From an uncultured Lachnospiraceae bacterium (GTDB lineage Bacteria > Bacillota > Clostridia > Lachnospirales > Lachnospiraceae), in contig CAJTNT010000004.1 in NCBI GenBank assembly GCA_910577785.1, positions 1 to 64,000 on the forward strand: a DNA stretch of 64,000 bases. The letters are read 5' to 3'. Position numbers and translations under genes: made by a program. The notes beneath the pieces are model-generated. The model had not been told where the DNA came from, searched no databases, and was given only the letters and a program-made list of their open reading frames with translations. Positions 24,414 through 33,995 of this stretch are shown here, piece by piece. The first letter of the stretch is position 1; each line of letters begins with the position of its first letter.

Positions 24414-25739
24414 CTACATATGCCCCAATAAATAGTCTATAAATTGCTGCGCCGTCCTCCCGGAACGCCCCCCATGGCTCAGTTCCCAGCGGTTTGCCTC
24501 CAGCAGCAGCTCTTCCTCCCCGATTGGGATGCGGTGCCTTTCGGCAAGCCTGCGGACAATCTCCTGGAATTCCTTCTGTTCCGGCTTGCCAAAATAAATG
24601 GTAACCCCAAACCGGGAGACCAGCGACAGCTTCTCCTGCACGGTGTCGTTGGTATGCAGCTCGTCGTCGCGCTCCGCCTTGTCGCTGAATTTCTCCCGCA
24701 CGAGGTGCCGCCGGTTCGATGTGGCATAAATCAGCACATTATCCGGCTTTTTCTCCAGCCCCCCTTCAATGACAGCCTTTAAATATTTATACTCAACCTC
24801 AAACTCTTCAAATGACAAATCATCCATATAAATTATAAATTTATAATTCCGGTTCTTGATCTGTGCAATCACAGCATTAAGAGCCTGGAACTGATGCTTG
24901 TACACCTCAATCATGCGCAGCCCCTGGCCGTAATACTGGTTGATAATAGCTTTGATGCTGGAAGACTTGCCTGTCCCGGCGTCCCCGAACAGCAGGCAGT
25001 TATTGGCCTTCTTCCCCTTCACAAAGGCCTCTGTATTCTCCACCAGCTTCTTCTTGGCCAGTTCATAGCCCACCAAATCATCCAGGCGTACATGCGCGAT
25101 ATTGGTAATCGGCACAATCCTGGCCTGCCCTCCCTCTGCATGCGCAATGCGGAAGGCCTTGTGCAGCCCCAGCTTGCCTACGCCAAACTCCCTGTAAAAC
25201 GCCGTAACGGCCTCCTGGAACTCCTCCACGCTCCCGCACTGTCCCAGACGGACGCTCAGGGCGCAGATCTGGTCGCGTATCCTGTGGTTAAATACCTTGC
25301 CATTACGCCCAGAGCGGTTATAATCCATGAGAATAGAAAACTCTGGCATGCCGAGGCTTTGCCCAAGCTCCCCCAGGTCATAGCCGAACCATTCCTGGAA
25401 CAGCGCAAAATCATGCGCCGCCAGCTGGTTGATGCTCCCAGAAATGCTGCCCCTGATTTCACAGGCCGTACTGTAGGCATTCTCATGGTTCACCAGCAAA
25501 AAGGTCAGGTAATCCTGCCAGAGGTTGCCCGCAAAGCCATGGCTTGCCGCAATCTCAATCAGCTCATGGACGCAGGCATAACATAAAGCCTGGATGCTAT
25601 CCTCGGGCTTGTCCTCTTCATCCATGCCTCCCCTGCGACTGTCCTTCTCCCGAAAAAATCCCATTGCCTGCGTAATCCCCTCTAATACCTTTCCATCTTC
25701 AAAGCCACGGTATAAAATCAGCTTCTCTGTCTCTTTCAT
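24414..25739 (-). CDS. DUF815 family AAA ATPase
   Basis: A 441-residue cytoplasmic protein. The second half is a P-loop domain with Walker A GDAGTGKSSSIKAI near residue 255 and Walker B FIIYMDDLSFE near 300, followed by an arginine in the ATSNRRHLV segment. This is the DUF815 pattern, a widespread clostridial and proteobacterial ATPase of unknown function. The N-terminal 200 residues are helical with no known motif. Only 24 bp separate it from the ppx gene, and the three genes DUF815-ppx-ppk probably form one transcript. Function is not established for the family. Confidence 0.88.
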   Translation of the reverse strand: MKETEKLILYRGFEDGKVLEGITQAMGFFREKDSRRGGMDEEDKPEDSIQALCYACVHELIEIAASHGFAGNLWQDYLTFLLVNHENAYSTACEIRGSISGSINQLAAHDFALFQEWFGYDLGELGQSLGMPEFSILMDYNRSGRNGKVFNHRIRDQICALSVRLGQCGSVEEFQEAVTAFYREFGVGKLGLHKAFRIAHAEGGQARIVPITNIAHVRLDDLVGYELAKKKLVENTEAFVKGKKANNCLLFGDAGTGKSSSIKAIINQYYGQGLRMIEVYKHQFQALNAVIAQIKNRNYKFIIYMDDLSFEEFEVEYKYLKAVIEGGLEKKPDNVLIYATSNRRHLVREKFSDKAERDDELHTNDTVQEKLSLVSRFGVTIYFGKPEQKEFQEIVRRLAERHRIPIGEEELLLEANRWELSHGGRSGRTAQQFIDYLLGHM

Positions 25740-25837
25740 TCTTCCACCCTACCATTTTCTTCTTAACAATTCCCTGTCCCGCTGCTTTCCCTGCTACTAA
25801 CGTCAGTACATCATCCCGTCTGCAATTCGGCATACCG

Positions 25838-26968
25838 CTAGTAATTCCCCAAAACCTTCAGGTAGAGCGCTTCATCCTCCACACCGCGCAATGCGTTCTG
25901 CACTGCCCCGTCCTTAAGGTTCCCTTCCAGATCCACAAAGAACCGATACTCAAAGCTCTTGTCCTTAATTGGCCTTGATTCTATCTTCACCATATTCATA
26001 TGGTTAAAAATCAGATGCGACAGCACATGGTACAAGGCTCCGCTCTCATGGGAAGCTTCAAAACAGATGCTGATCCTGTCCGCCGTATCCAGGCATATTT
26101 TTTCCCCAGACACAATGATAAAGCGGGTGCTGTTCTCATCACTGTAATTGATGTTGCGCCGCAGGATTTCCAGCCCGTAGATATCCGCCGTCACTGGGCT
26201 GGCAATCGCCGCCTGGTATTTCTTGCCATCCTCCAGTATTTTTTTGGCGGCGCCGGCTGTGTTTTTGACGCTGATCCGCTCCCATTCCGGATGCGCGTCC
26301 AGAAAATCTACGCTCTGCATCAGCGCCTGGGGATGGGAATATACACGCCTGATATCCCCAAGGCCCGCTCCCGGGAGCGCCAGCAGCGCATGCTCCGCCT
26401 TAATGGTCTGCTCCGCTACGATATATGCGCCGTATTCCACCAGCAGATCAAAATTCTCCCCCACGATCCCGGCAGAAGAATTCTCGATGGGAAGCACGGC
26501 ATAATCCGCCTTATGGCTTTGAATGGCTTCCATGGCGTCCCGCCAGGTATCTACATGGAAACTATCCACGCCTTCGCCAAAATATGCCTTCATGGCCTGC
26601 TGGCTATAAGCGCCTTCCACACCCTGATAGACAACCTTATGGGTGGAAAACGGCAGGCTGCCTACCTGGGAGAAGCCCTGGCTCTGCCCCTGCCCCTGGG
26701 CATTCATCAGATGGTACTGGCGTTTGCGGCTCATGGTCATAATCTGCCCGAACAGCTCCCCGATGTCGTAACCGTTCTCTTTCTCCTCTGCGCAGGCTTT
26801 GACAGCCTTGAGTTTCTCCTGTTCCCGCACCTTGTCCAACACAGGCATCCCCACAGAAAGCTTGTAGCGGGCTACCTCCGTGGTACGCCGCATCCGCTCC
26901 TCATAGAGGGCGACCATCTGCCTGTCTATCTCGTCAATCTCCTCACGGATTAATTTTAAGTCTTTCAT
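25838..26968 (-). CDS. pheA: bifunctional chorismate mutase / prephenate dehydratase (P-protein)
   Basis: Converts chorismate to prephenate and then to phenylpyruvate for phenylalanine synthesis. The 376-residue protein has an AroQ mutase domain (LKLIREEIDEIDRQMVALY, residues 3-85), the dehydratase domain (GVEGAYSQQA near 115, ENSTRF motif near 280) and a C-terminal ACT domain with KIESRP that binds phenylalanine for feedback control. The ATG at 26968 matches family starts; an upstream start at 27013 would overlap the previous gene and adds unrelated residues. No T-box or attenuator was found in the short spacer. Firm identification. Confidence 0.95.
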   Translation of the reverse strand: MKDLKLIREEIDEIDRQMVALYEERMRRTTEVARYKLSVGMPVLDKVREQEKLKAVKACAEEKENGYDIGELFGQIMTMSRKRQYHLMNAQGQGQSQGFSQVGSLPFSTHKVVYQGVEGAYSQQAMKAYFGEGVDSFHVDTWRDAMEAIQSHKADYAVLPIENSSAGIVGENFDLLVEYGAYIVAEQTIKAEHALLALPGAGLGDIRRVYSHPQALMQSVDFLDAHPEWERISVKNTAGAAKKILEDGKKYQAAIASPVTADIYGLEILRRNINYSDENSTRFIIVSGEKICLDTADRISICFEASHESGALYHVLSHLIFNHMNMVKIESRPIKDKSFEYRFFVDLEGNLKDGAVQNALRGVEDEALYLKVLGNY

Positions 26969-26988
26969 AAATAAGCCACATCTTTCTA

Positions 26989-28305
26989 TTATGGAAAATA
27001 AATATAATTGCATTTCAGCACATCGGAATAACGCCCATACTCGTCCACCACGATCAGGGAAAGGATATTATTCCCTTCTGGCATGTCAATTGGGCCCATA
27101 TAGCGGTTGGAAGCCTCAGACGGCGCCGAACCATCCCATGTGTAATAGACGTTGCACCCGCTGGGCACATAAACCGTGATCGGCTGCGGTGTATTAAAAT
27201 CCCCTCCCATCGGGGAGACTCTGGGCATGTCTGGCTTAGGCAGGGCAACCTGGAACGTTCCCTCTGCCTCTTCGCTATAAACCCCAAATTCATTACGGGA
27301 AACCGTGCGGATCCGAACCGTGCTCTCCGGCTCTAACGGGATTGGCCCCTGGTATTCTAAGCCCTGCCGGGGATCCGAGCCATCCGTGGTATACAAGACG
27401 GTACACCCTGGCTGGGCGGAAATTTCTACGGCAATGATTTCCTCATAGATCCCCTCTTCCTGCACAAATTCCGGCGGCTCTACCTGGTATTCCTCGAACA
27501 GCTGCCGGATCCTTTCATCCTCCGCCCCTTCCCACAGTTCGTAGATGGCTGCATAATCTTCCTTTTGCTCATAAATCTGAATCAGCTGCTGATACGCCTT
27601 CTGATTATTATTGTCATACTTTATCACATCCTGAAGTGTCTTGATTGCTTTTTCTGTTTTGCCCTGCAAGTGGTAAACCTGTGCCAGGAGCAGCTCTGCC
27701 TTTGCGCCATCCTCCCCGTCGGAAAGTTCGGCCGCCCGCAGAAGAAATTCCTCCGCCCCTTCATAATCCCTGCGGCTATAAAGCTTCTCTCCCTGGCCAA
27801 TCTGGTAATCGTAGGAATTATACCTGCTGTGGTTCAGCACAAAAATAATATCCACCAGCAGGAACGCCATCAGCATCACAGCTGCGATTGCCCAGCCAAT
27901 CGGCTTTTTCCCCCCACGGGAGGAACTGCCCTTTTTCCCAGCCTTATCGCCTTCCTTGGCCTTCTTGTCCCGGGAAGGGGAAGGATTGCCTTTCTTCCCT
28001 GCCTGGCCCGTTTCTCCGCTTCTCTTATCCTGGGGAAAATTGCCCCTCTGCCTGGAAGAATCCCCCTTGCCTGCCCGGCCTCCCACGTCCCTCCCCATAG
28101 ATTCCCGATGCAGGCTGCCGCCGCTATCCTGGCCGTTCAGCATTTCCTGAAATAAGTCACTGCTGCTGTTCCTGCCATTCAGCATTTCCTGAAGCAGCTC
28201 GTCTTCTAATATGTTGTAATCTGACACAATCTGGGCTTCTTCTCCACAAACAGAACAACGTACGCTTCCTACTTGCAGTTCTGCTCCACAGTTTGCACAC
28301 TTCAT
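26989..28305 (-). CDS. zinc-ribbon, TPR and beta-hexosaminidase-type repeat membrane protein
   Basis: A 438-residue protein of mixed build: an N-terminal zinc ribbon (CANCG...CSVCG), a low-complexity section with two LQEMLNG or FQEMLNG units and a Lys/Gly-rich stretch, one membrane helix (WAIAAVMLMAFLLVDIIFVL, near residue 140), a TPR segment (RRDYEGAEEFLLRAAEL), and two C-terminal CHB_HEX_C-type modules with LYTTDGSDP and YYTWDGSAP. The start at 28305 has GAGGG six bases ahead. The helix puts TPR and carbohydrate-like modules outside the cell. Such proteins are common in Lachnospiraceae but have no known function. It sits just downstream of folD. Confidence 0.8.
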   Translation of the reverse strand: MKCANCGAELQVGSVRCSVCGEEAQIVSDYNILEDELLQEMLNGRNSSSDLFQEMLNGQDSGGSLHRESMGRDVGGRAGKGDSSRQRGNFPQDKRSGETGQAGKKGNPSPSRDKKAKEGDKAGKKGSSSRGGKKPIGWAIAAVMLMAFLLVDIIFVLNHSRYNSYDYQIGQGEKLYSRRDYEGAEEFLLRAAELSDGEDGAKAELLLAQVYHLQGKTEKAIKTLQDVIKYDNNNQKAYQQLIQIYEQKEDYAAIYELWEGAEDERIRQLFEEYQVEPPEFVQEEGIYEEIIAVEISAQPGCTVLYTTDGSDPRQGLEYQGPIPLEPESTVRIRTVSRNEFGVYSEEAEGTFQVALPKPDMPRVSPMGGDFNTPQPITVYVPSGCNVYYTWDGSAPSEASNRYMGPIDMPEGNNILSLIVVDEYGRYSDVLKCNYIYFP

Positions 28306-28307
28306 GC

Positions 28308-29150
28308 TCATCCCTCTTCTATACTCTGTACACAGTTATCCATCAGCATGGCAATTGTCATCGGCCCTACCCCGCCGGGAACAGGCGTAATGGCGGAGGC
28401 GATGGGCTCCACTTCCTCGAACTTTACATCTCCGCAAAGCTTATTTTCTGCATTCCTGTGGATACCCACATCAATCACAACGGCTCCCTCTTTCACATAC
28501 TCCGCGCCGATAAACCGCGGCTTGCCCATCGCCACAATCAGGATATCCGCCTGCCTGCAGATTCCTGCCAGGTTCTGGGTCCTGGAATGCGTAATGGTAA
28601 CGGTCGCATGCTCACGCAGCATCAAGAGCGCCATCGGCTTGCCGACAATATTGCTCCTCCCGACCACCACGCAGTTTTTGCCTGCAATCTCAATGCCGGA
28701 ACGCTTCAGCAGCTGTATAATCCCCGCTGGGGTACAGGGCAGGAATCCCTTCTCGCCAATCACCATCGCCCCCACGCTCTGCGGATGGAAGCCATCCACA
28801 TCCTTGCTGGGGCTGATGGCCTGGATGACCTTGTCCTCATTAATATGCCCCGGCAACGGAAGCTGTACTAGAATCCCCTTCACCTTCTCGTTGCTGTTCA
28901 GTTCCGCAATCAGGGAAAGCAGTTCCTCCTCCGGTGTCTCCTCTGGCAGTTCGTAGGCCAATGACTCAATCCCGACAAAGGCACAGGCATTCTTCTTGTT
29001 CCGCACATACACGCTGGAAGCTGGATCCGCCCCTACCTGGATGACAGCCAGAGCCCCTTCCTTGCCTTCCGCCTTCTGTGCGGTAACCTTTTCCTTCAAT
29101 TCTTCCTTAATCTGCTGGGAAATTTTCTTCCCGTCTATTATCATTGCCAT
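28308..29150 (-). CDS. folD: bifunctional methylene-THF dehydrogenase / methenyl-THF cyclohydrolase
   Basis: Interconverts 5,10-methylene-THF, methenyl-THF and 10-formyl-THF, feeding purine and formyl-Met synthesis. The 280-residue protein has the catalytic SSVYVRNKKNACAFVGI (Tyr and Lys), QLPLPGH, the PCTPAGI block and the NADP-binding GRSNIVGKP. Paired here with fhs, which makes 10-formyl-THF from formate, so the two form a one-carbon unit also usable in acetogenesis. Whether this organism is an acetogen cannot be told from the window. Confidence 0.97.
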   Translation of the reverse strand: MAMIIDGKKISQQIKEELKEKVTAQKAEGKEGALAVIQVGADPASSVYVRNKKNACAFVGIESLAYELPEETPEEELLSLIAELNSNEKVKGILVQLPLPGHINEDKVIQAISPSKDVDGFHPQSVGAMVIGEKGFLPCTPAGIIQLLKRSGIEIAGKNCVVVGRSNIVGKPMALLMLREHATVTITHSRTQNLAGICRQADILIVAMGKPRFIGAEYVKEGAVVIDVGIHRNAENKLCGDVKFEEVEPIASAITPVPGGVGPMTIAMLMDNCVQSIEEG

Positions 29151-29241
29151 ATGTTCTCTTCTCCCTTTTTCTGTATAAATATATAAGCATGGCGGCAGGC
29201 CAAGATGCGCCAGCCATTTTCCTACAGATCCTAAGCATCTC

Positions 29242-30912
29242 TTAGAACAGGCCGGTAATCATACCCTGGCTGTCTACGTCTATCCCATAGGCCGCCGGCG
29301 TCTTCCCCAATCCGGGCATCGTCATAATCGCCCCCGTCACCGCTACCACAAACCCTGCTCCCGCCGAGGCATAGACTTCCCGCACATGGACGGTAAATCC
29401 TGTAGGCCTTCCCAGCTTCGCCTGATCATCCGACAGGGAATACTGCGTCTTGGCCATACACACAGGGAAGCTGCCCATGCCCAGAGATTCAATCCGCTTT
29501 AATTCTTTGGCTGCAGCCGGCGCATAGTCCACTCCGTCCGCCCCATAGATTTCCTTGGCCACGGTCTCTATCTTCTGCGCCAGGGACAGATGATCCTCAT
29601 AGAGCGTATGGAAATGGCTCTCTTTCTGCTCTAAGGTATCCAGCACCTTCTGTGCCAGCGCAATCCCGCCTTCGCCTCCCTTTTCCCATACCTCAGAGAG
29701 GGCAAACTCACATCCGCGCTCCCGGCAGAACTGCTCCACATAATCCGTTTCCGCCTTGGTGTCTGTGAGGAAGGAATTGAGGGTCACCACGACCGGCACG
29801 CCATATTTCTGCAAGTTCTCAATATGCTTCTCCAAGTTGGCAATCCCTTTCTTCAGAGCGTCCAGGTTCTCCTGGGACAGCTCCGCCTTCGGCACCCCGC
29901 CGTTGTATTTCAGGGCGCGCACGGTTGCCACCAGCACAACGGCATCCGGCTTTAAGCCCGCCATGCGGCACTTGATGTCCATAAATTTCTCCGCGCCCAG
30001 ATCCGCCCCAAAGCCTGCCTCTGTCACCACATAATCTGCCAGCTTCAGCGCCATGCGCGTGGCGCGCACGCTATTGCAGCCATGGGCAATATTGGCAAAC
30101 GGGCCGCCATGGACAATCGCCGGCGTATGCTCTAATGTCTGAATGAGGTTGGGTTTTAAGGCATCCTTCAAGAGGGCGGCCATTGCCCCTGTAGCCTGCA
30201 GATCCCCTGCCGTCACGGGCGCCCCTTCGTAATTATAAGCTACAATAATCCTGGACAGGCGTTCCTTAAGGTCTTCCATGTCTTCCGCCAGGCACAGCAC
30301 GGCCATGATTTCAGAGGCAACCGTAATCACAAAATGGTCTTCCCGGACAACGCCGTCCATTTTGCCGCCCAGCCCCACGACAATATTCCGCAGCGCCCGG
30401 TCATTCATATCCATGCACCGTTTCCAGACTACCTGGCGGGGATCAATCCCTAACTGGTTCCCCTGTTGGATATGGTTGTCCAGCAAAGCGGCAAGCAGGT
30501 TATTTGCAGATGTAATCGCATGGAAATCCCCGGTAAAATGCAGGTTTAAATCCTCCATAGGAACTACCTGGGCATAACCGCCGCCTGCCGCCCCGCCCTT
30601 AATGCCAAAACAGGGGCCTAAAGATGGCTCGCGCAAAGCCAGGACCGCCTTTTTGCCCATTTTGCCAAAGGCCTCCCCCAGCCCAATGCTGGTAGTCGTC
30701 TTCCCTTCCCCAGCCGGAGTGGGGTTAATTGCCGTCACCAGAATCAGCTTGCCCTGCGGGTTCCCTTTGATACGTTCCATCAATTCATCTGAGAGCTTCG
30801 CCTTATACTTTCCATACAATTCTAAGTCATCCTCATGAATGCCTAATTGAGACGCCACATCCCTAATGTGGATCATCTTTGCTTCCTGCGCAATCTGAAT
30901 ATCTGTCTTCAT
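29242..30912 (-). CDS. fhs: formate-tetrahydrofolate ligase
   Basis: ATP-dependent ligation of formate to THF, giving 10-formyl-THF. The 556-residue protein carries the P-loop-like NPTPAGEGKTTTSIGLGEA and LREPSLGPCFGIKGGA, both family signatures, and is full length. GGGAGG precedes the ATG at 30912, within the last codons of ftsK, so translation is linked to ftsK. An ATG two codons upstream (30918) is too close to the ribosome site. Mostly found in anaerobic Firmicutes, which supports the host assignment. Confidence 0.97.
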   Translation of the reverse strand: MKTDIQIAQEAKMIHIRDVASQLGIHEDDLELYGKYKAKLSDELMERIKGNPQGKLILVTAINPTPAGEGKTTTSIGLGEAFGKMGKKAVLALREPSLGPCFGIKGGAAGGGYAQVVPMEDLNLHFTGDFHAITSANNLLAALLDNHIQQGNQLGIDPRQVVWKRCMDMNDRALRNIVVGLGGKMDGVVREDHFVITVASEIMAVLCLAEDMEDLKERLSRIIVAYNYEGAPVTAGDLQATGAMAALLKDALKPNLIQTLEHTPAIVHGGPFANIAHGCNSVRATRMALKLADYVVTEAGFGADLGAEKFMDIKCRMAGLKPDAVVLVATVRALKYNGGVPKAELSQENLDALKKGIANLEKHIENLQKYGVPVVVTLNSFLTDTKAETDYVEQFCRERGCEFALSEVWEKGGEGGIALAQKVLDTLEQKESHFHTLYEDHLSLAQKIETVAKEIYGADGVDYAPAAAKELKRIESLGMGSFPVCMAKTQYSLSDDQAKLGRPTGFTVHVREVYASAGAGFVVAVTGAIMTMPGLGKTPAAYGIDVDSQGMITGLF

Positions 30913-30914
30913 CT

Positions 30915-33851
30915 TCATCCTCCCTGTTTTATAAATTGTTCAAACTCTTCCTTGGTCATCAGAATCTTTCTCGGCTTCGTGCCTTCCTCCGGGCCCACCA
31001 CGCCAGCCTCTTCTAACTGATCCATAATCCGCGCCGCGCGGTTAAAGCCAATTTTAAACATACGCTGCAGCATGCCGATGGAGCCCTTTTCCTTCTCTAC
31101 CACAAACTTTCCCGCTTCTATAAAATAGCTGTCCCGCTCGCTTTCGCCGCCGGGAGCGGCATTGCCAGGGGAATTCCCTATGGAAACGGCTGTTACCTGC
31201 TCTTCCACTTCTTCATTGTATTCCGCAACGCTCTGATCTTTCAGGAAATCCACGACCGCCTCTACCTCCTGGTCAGAGACAAACGGGCCCTGCACCCGCA
31301 GAGGCTTGGGATAGCCCTGGGGATAAAAGAGCATGTCCCCGGTCCCCAGCAGCTTCTCGGCTCCGTGCATATCTAGGATTGTCCTGGAATCCACGCTGGA
31401 AGACACGGCAAAGGCAATTCTGGAAGGCATATTTGCCTTAATCAGCCCGGTAATGACGTCTACCGAAGGCCGCTGTGTGGCAATAATCAGATGAATCCCA
31501 GCCGCCCGGGCGAGCTGCGCCAGGCGGCAGATGGCATCCTCCACCTCCTTGGAAGCTACCATCATAAGATCTGCCAGCTCGTCTACCACCACTACAATCT
31601 GGGGCATCTTCTGGAGCTCCCCATTCTGCCCATCGGCGGCTTTTTTATTGTATCCTTTTAAATCCCGCACCTGGCAATCCGAAAATTTCTGGTAACGGCT
31701 CATCATTTCGGATACCGCCCAGTGAAGCGCGCCGGCAGCCTTCTTGGGGTCGGTGACCACAGGAATCATCAGATGGGGAATGCCATTGTACACGCTCAGC
31801 TCCACAACCTTGGGGTCAATCAGGATCAGCTTCACATCCTCCGGATGCGCCTTGTAGAGGATGCTCATAATAATGGTATTGATACATACGGATTTCCCGG
31901 AACCCGTAGCCCCTGCAATCAGCAGATGGGGCATGCGGGCAATATCGGCCACAACCGGCCGCCCCCCAATATCCTTGCCCACCGTAAAGCAGATGCCCGA
32001 CGGATGGTTCTGGAAATCCGCAGATTCCACCAGCTCACGGAAACGCACCATCATAGTCTCCTTATTCGGCACCTCAATCCCGACTGCCGCCTTTCCCGGG
32101 ATTGGCGCTTCAATACGGATATCCTCTGCCGCCAGGTTCAATTTTATATCGTCAGACAGATTAACAATCTTGCTGACTTTCACGCCTACCTCTGGCTGTA
32201 ATTCATAGCGGGTCACAGACGGCCCACAGCTGACATCGGTAATCGTCACATTCACGCCAAAATTCTTTAAAATCTGCTGCAGGTTCATGGCCGTCTCATG
32301 CAGATGCTGCCTGGAATCACCCTTGGAACGTTTCCCCTTCTTCAGCAGGTCTGCCGACGGATATCTATAATCCTGGAAGCCAACGACATTGGGAATGCGG
32401 ATAGAATCCCCTGTCTCTATCTCCCCAGAACCTGTGCTGCCATCCTCTTCCCCCGCCCGGAAAACTGCTTCGGGACTTTCCGCGTCCTTTTCTATATTAT
32501 CATCCCTATGTAATTTTTCTTCTGCCTCTGCCTTCCCTGCTGCGATTGGTTCCAGTTCCACTAACTGGTCTGCCCTTGGGGAATGTTCCACTTCACACAT
32601 AGGACTTGCCCAACGGCCAGAATCCTTAGGGCCGCCCTGTTCCAGCAAGCCTTGCTCCCACCAACCGCCCCGGGAGGACGCAGGATGCCCGATCAGCTCC
32701 GGACCTTCTTCATCTGGCAAGCCTTCTTGCCGCCTGCCTCTTCGGGAAGATGCAGGATGCCCGATCAATTCTGGGCCGTCCCTCTCTGCCTGCCCTCCCC
32801 CCCGCTTGCCTTTCCTAGAGGCTGCAGGACGCCCGATAAACCCAGGCCCTTCCTCGTCCGACCGTTCCTCGTCCTGCCTGCCCCTTTGGGAGGATGCAGG
32901 ACGCCCAATCAGCTCTGGCCCTTCCTCATCCGGCAAGCCTTCCGCCTGCCTGCGCCTCCGGGCGTCCACAGGCTGCCTTATGGCATCCAAACCCGCCAGT
33001 TCTTTTTCTGCCTCACGGTTCCTGGCTTCCAGAATCTCTTCCTCTGCCAGCTTGTCCATCCAGGATTTGACGGGATGCGCTGCCGTTCCACCAGCAGATG
33101 GCAGCTTACTCTGGCTATCCGCCTCTGGCAGGCCTATCACCTCTATCGCGCCCATCTCCTCATCCAACATCAAGCTGGATCGTTTTCGCTTCTTGCGCCG
33201 CCCGGAATCTTCCTGCTTCCTGCTCCCTCTCTCCTCCCACTCCCTGTTTCCCCTCTCTTCCCTGTATCTGGCCACATCCTCACGCGCCGTCTCATACACC
33301 TTCCGGCCGCCCTTCTGCACTCCCTGCAGGAAAGACCGCTCGGTCAGGATCACCATTGAGATAATCAGGGCAATCACATCCACCACATACGTCCCCGCCT
33401 TGCCAATCGATGGGCAGAGCAGGGAAGCCAGCAGGCCTCCGACCGCGCCGCCCCCGCTTTTTGACTTCACGGAAAAGACAAAAGACTTGAATATATTGTA
33501 TCCTGAGGCGCTTCCCCCTGCCACCAGTTCCATAAACAGGCACAAGAATACCACGAAGATTGCGCCTGCTGCAATTTTCACAATCACTGCGCCGCTCTTT
33601 TTGCGGAAAGTAAAGAACGCCGCCCCCACAAAAAGGCAAATCGGAAATGCATACGCCATCATCCCAAACAGCCCAAAAATAAGGTCGCTGACTTTCCCCC
33701 CTACAAATCCGCCAAAGCCAAAATTGCTCAACAGCATCACAATACACGCCGCCAATATCAGCAAAAGCACAATCTCACTCTGAAAAGGAATCTGCAGCTT
33801 CTCCTTTTCCTGGCCTTTGCCTTTTTTCCCAGATTTTTTATTGCCTGCCAT
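30915..33851 (-). CDS. ftsK: FtsK/SpoIIIE DNA translocase
   Basis: Septum-bound double-stranded DNA motor that clears chromosomes during division or sporulation. The 978-residue form begins at the ATG 33851 (a TTG at 33890 is the alternative). Four N-terminal membrane helices lie within about residues 20-170; a long charged linker follows; then the RecA-like motor with Walker A AGATGSGKSVCINT and Walker B VVVVDELADLMM; and the C-terminal winged-helix gamma domain (GSIGMLQRMFKIGFNRAARI). The linker holds about five tandem 25-28-residue units with GPELIGHPASSRRG, which is unusual. The neighbour fhs overlaps its end. Confidence 0.96.
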   Translation of the reverse strand: MAGNKKSGKKGKGQEKEKLQIPFQSEIVLLLILAACIVMLLSNFGFGGFVGGKVSDLIFGLFGMMAYAFPICLFVGAAFFTFRKKSGAVIVKIAAGAIFVVFLCLFMELVAGGSASGYNIFKSFVFSVKSKSGGGAVGGLLASLLCPSIGKAGTYVVDVIALIISMVILTERSFLQGVQKGGRKVYETAREDVARYREERGNREWEERGSRKQEDSGRRKKRKRSSLMLDEEMGAIEVIGLPEADSQSKLPSAGGTAAHPVKSWMDKLAEEEILEARNREAEKELAGLDAIRQPVDARRRRQAEGLPDEEGPELIGRPASSQRGRQDEERSDEEGPGFIGRPAASRKGKRGGGQAERDGPELIGHPASSRRGRRQEGLPDEEGPELIGHPASSRGGWWEQGLLEQGGPKDSGRWASPMCEVEHSPRADQLVELEPIAAGKAEAEEKLHRDDNIEKDAESPEAVFRAGEEDGSTGSGEIETGDSIRIPNVVGFQDYRYPSADLLKKGKRSKGDSRQHLHETAMNLQQILKNFGVNVTITDVSCGPSVTRYELQPEVGVKVSKIVNLSDDIKLNLAAEDIRIEAPIPGKAAVGIEVPNKETMMVRFRELVESADFQNHPSGICFTVGKDIGGRPVVADIARMPHLLIAGATGSGKSVCINTIIMSILYKAHPEDVKLILIDPKVVELSVYNGIPHLMIPVVTDPKKAAGALHWAVSEMMSRYQKFSDCQVRDLKGYNKKAADGQNGELQKMPQIVVVVDELADLMMVASKEVEDAICRLAQLARAAGIHLIIATQRPSVDVITGLIKANMPSRIAFAVSSSVDSRTILDMHGAEKLLGTGDMLFYPQGYPKPLRVQGPFVSDQEVEAVVDFLKDQSVAEYNEEVEEQVTAVSIGNSPGNAAPGGESERDSYFIEAGKFVVEKEKGSIGMLQRMFKIGFNRAARIMDQLEEAGVVGPEEGTKPRKILMTKEEFEQFIKQGG
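32595..32965. repeat. in-frame linker repeats in ftsK
   Basis: About five imperfect units of 75-84 bp, each coding for EEGPELIGHPASSRRGR-like residues. Arg-rich and Glu-rich segments alternate. The repeat lies wholly in the linker between membrane and motor domains, so length change would be tolerated. Confidence 0.75.
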
Positions 33852-33938
33852 CCTTGCCGTCCTATCCTTCCCTTCCAGGCTGCCGGCCAAGCCGGCGCCT
33901 GTTCCTTCTCACGCATATGCCAATCCTATCATGTAACT

Positions 33939-33967
33939 ATTATGACTAGTGTAACACACTGTAGCAA
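33939..33967 (-). promoter_or_regulatory. possible promoter of ftsK
   Basis: Minus strand: -35 TTGCTA (33967-33962), 17-bp spacer, -10 CATAAT (33944-33939). Acceptable but not strong; about 80 bases of leader would follow. Confidence 0.4.
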
Positions 33968-33995
33968 AAATGTCATTAGAACATTTCCCAGGTTT

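Noticed and set aside
32389..33783. 464-codon plus-strand frame opposite ftsK
   Set aside because: Ser/Pro-rich shadow of the charged linker and membrane part of ftsK.
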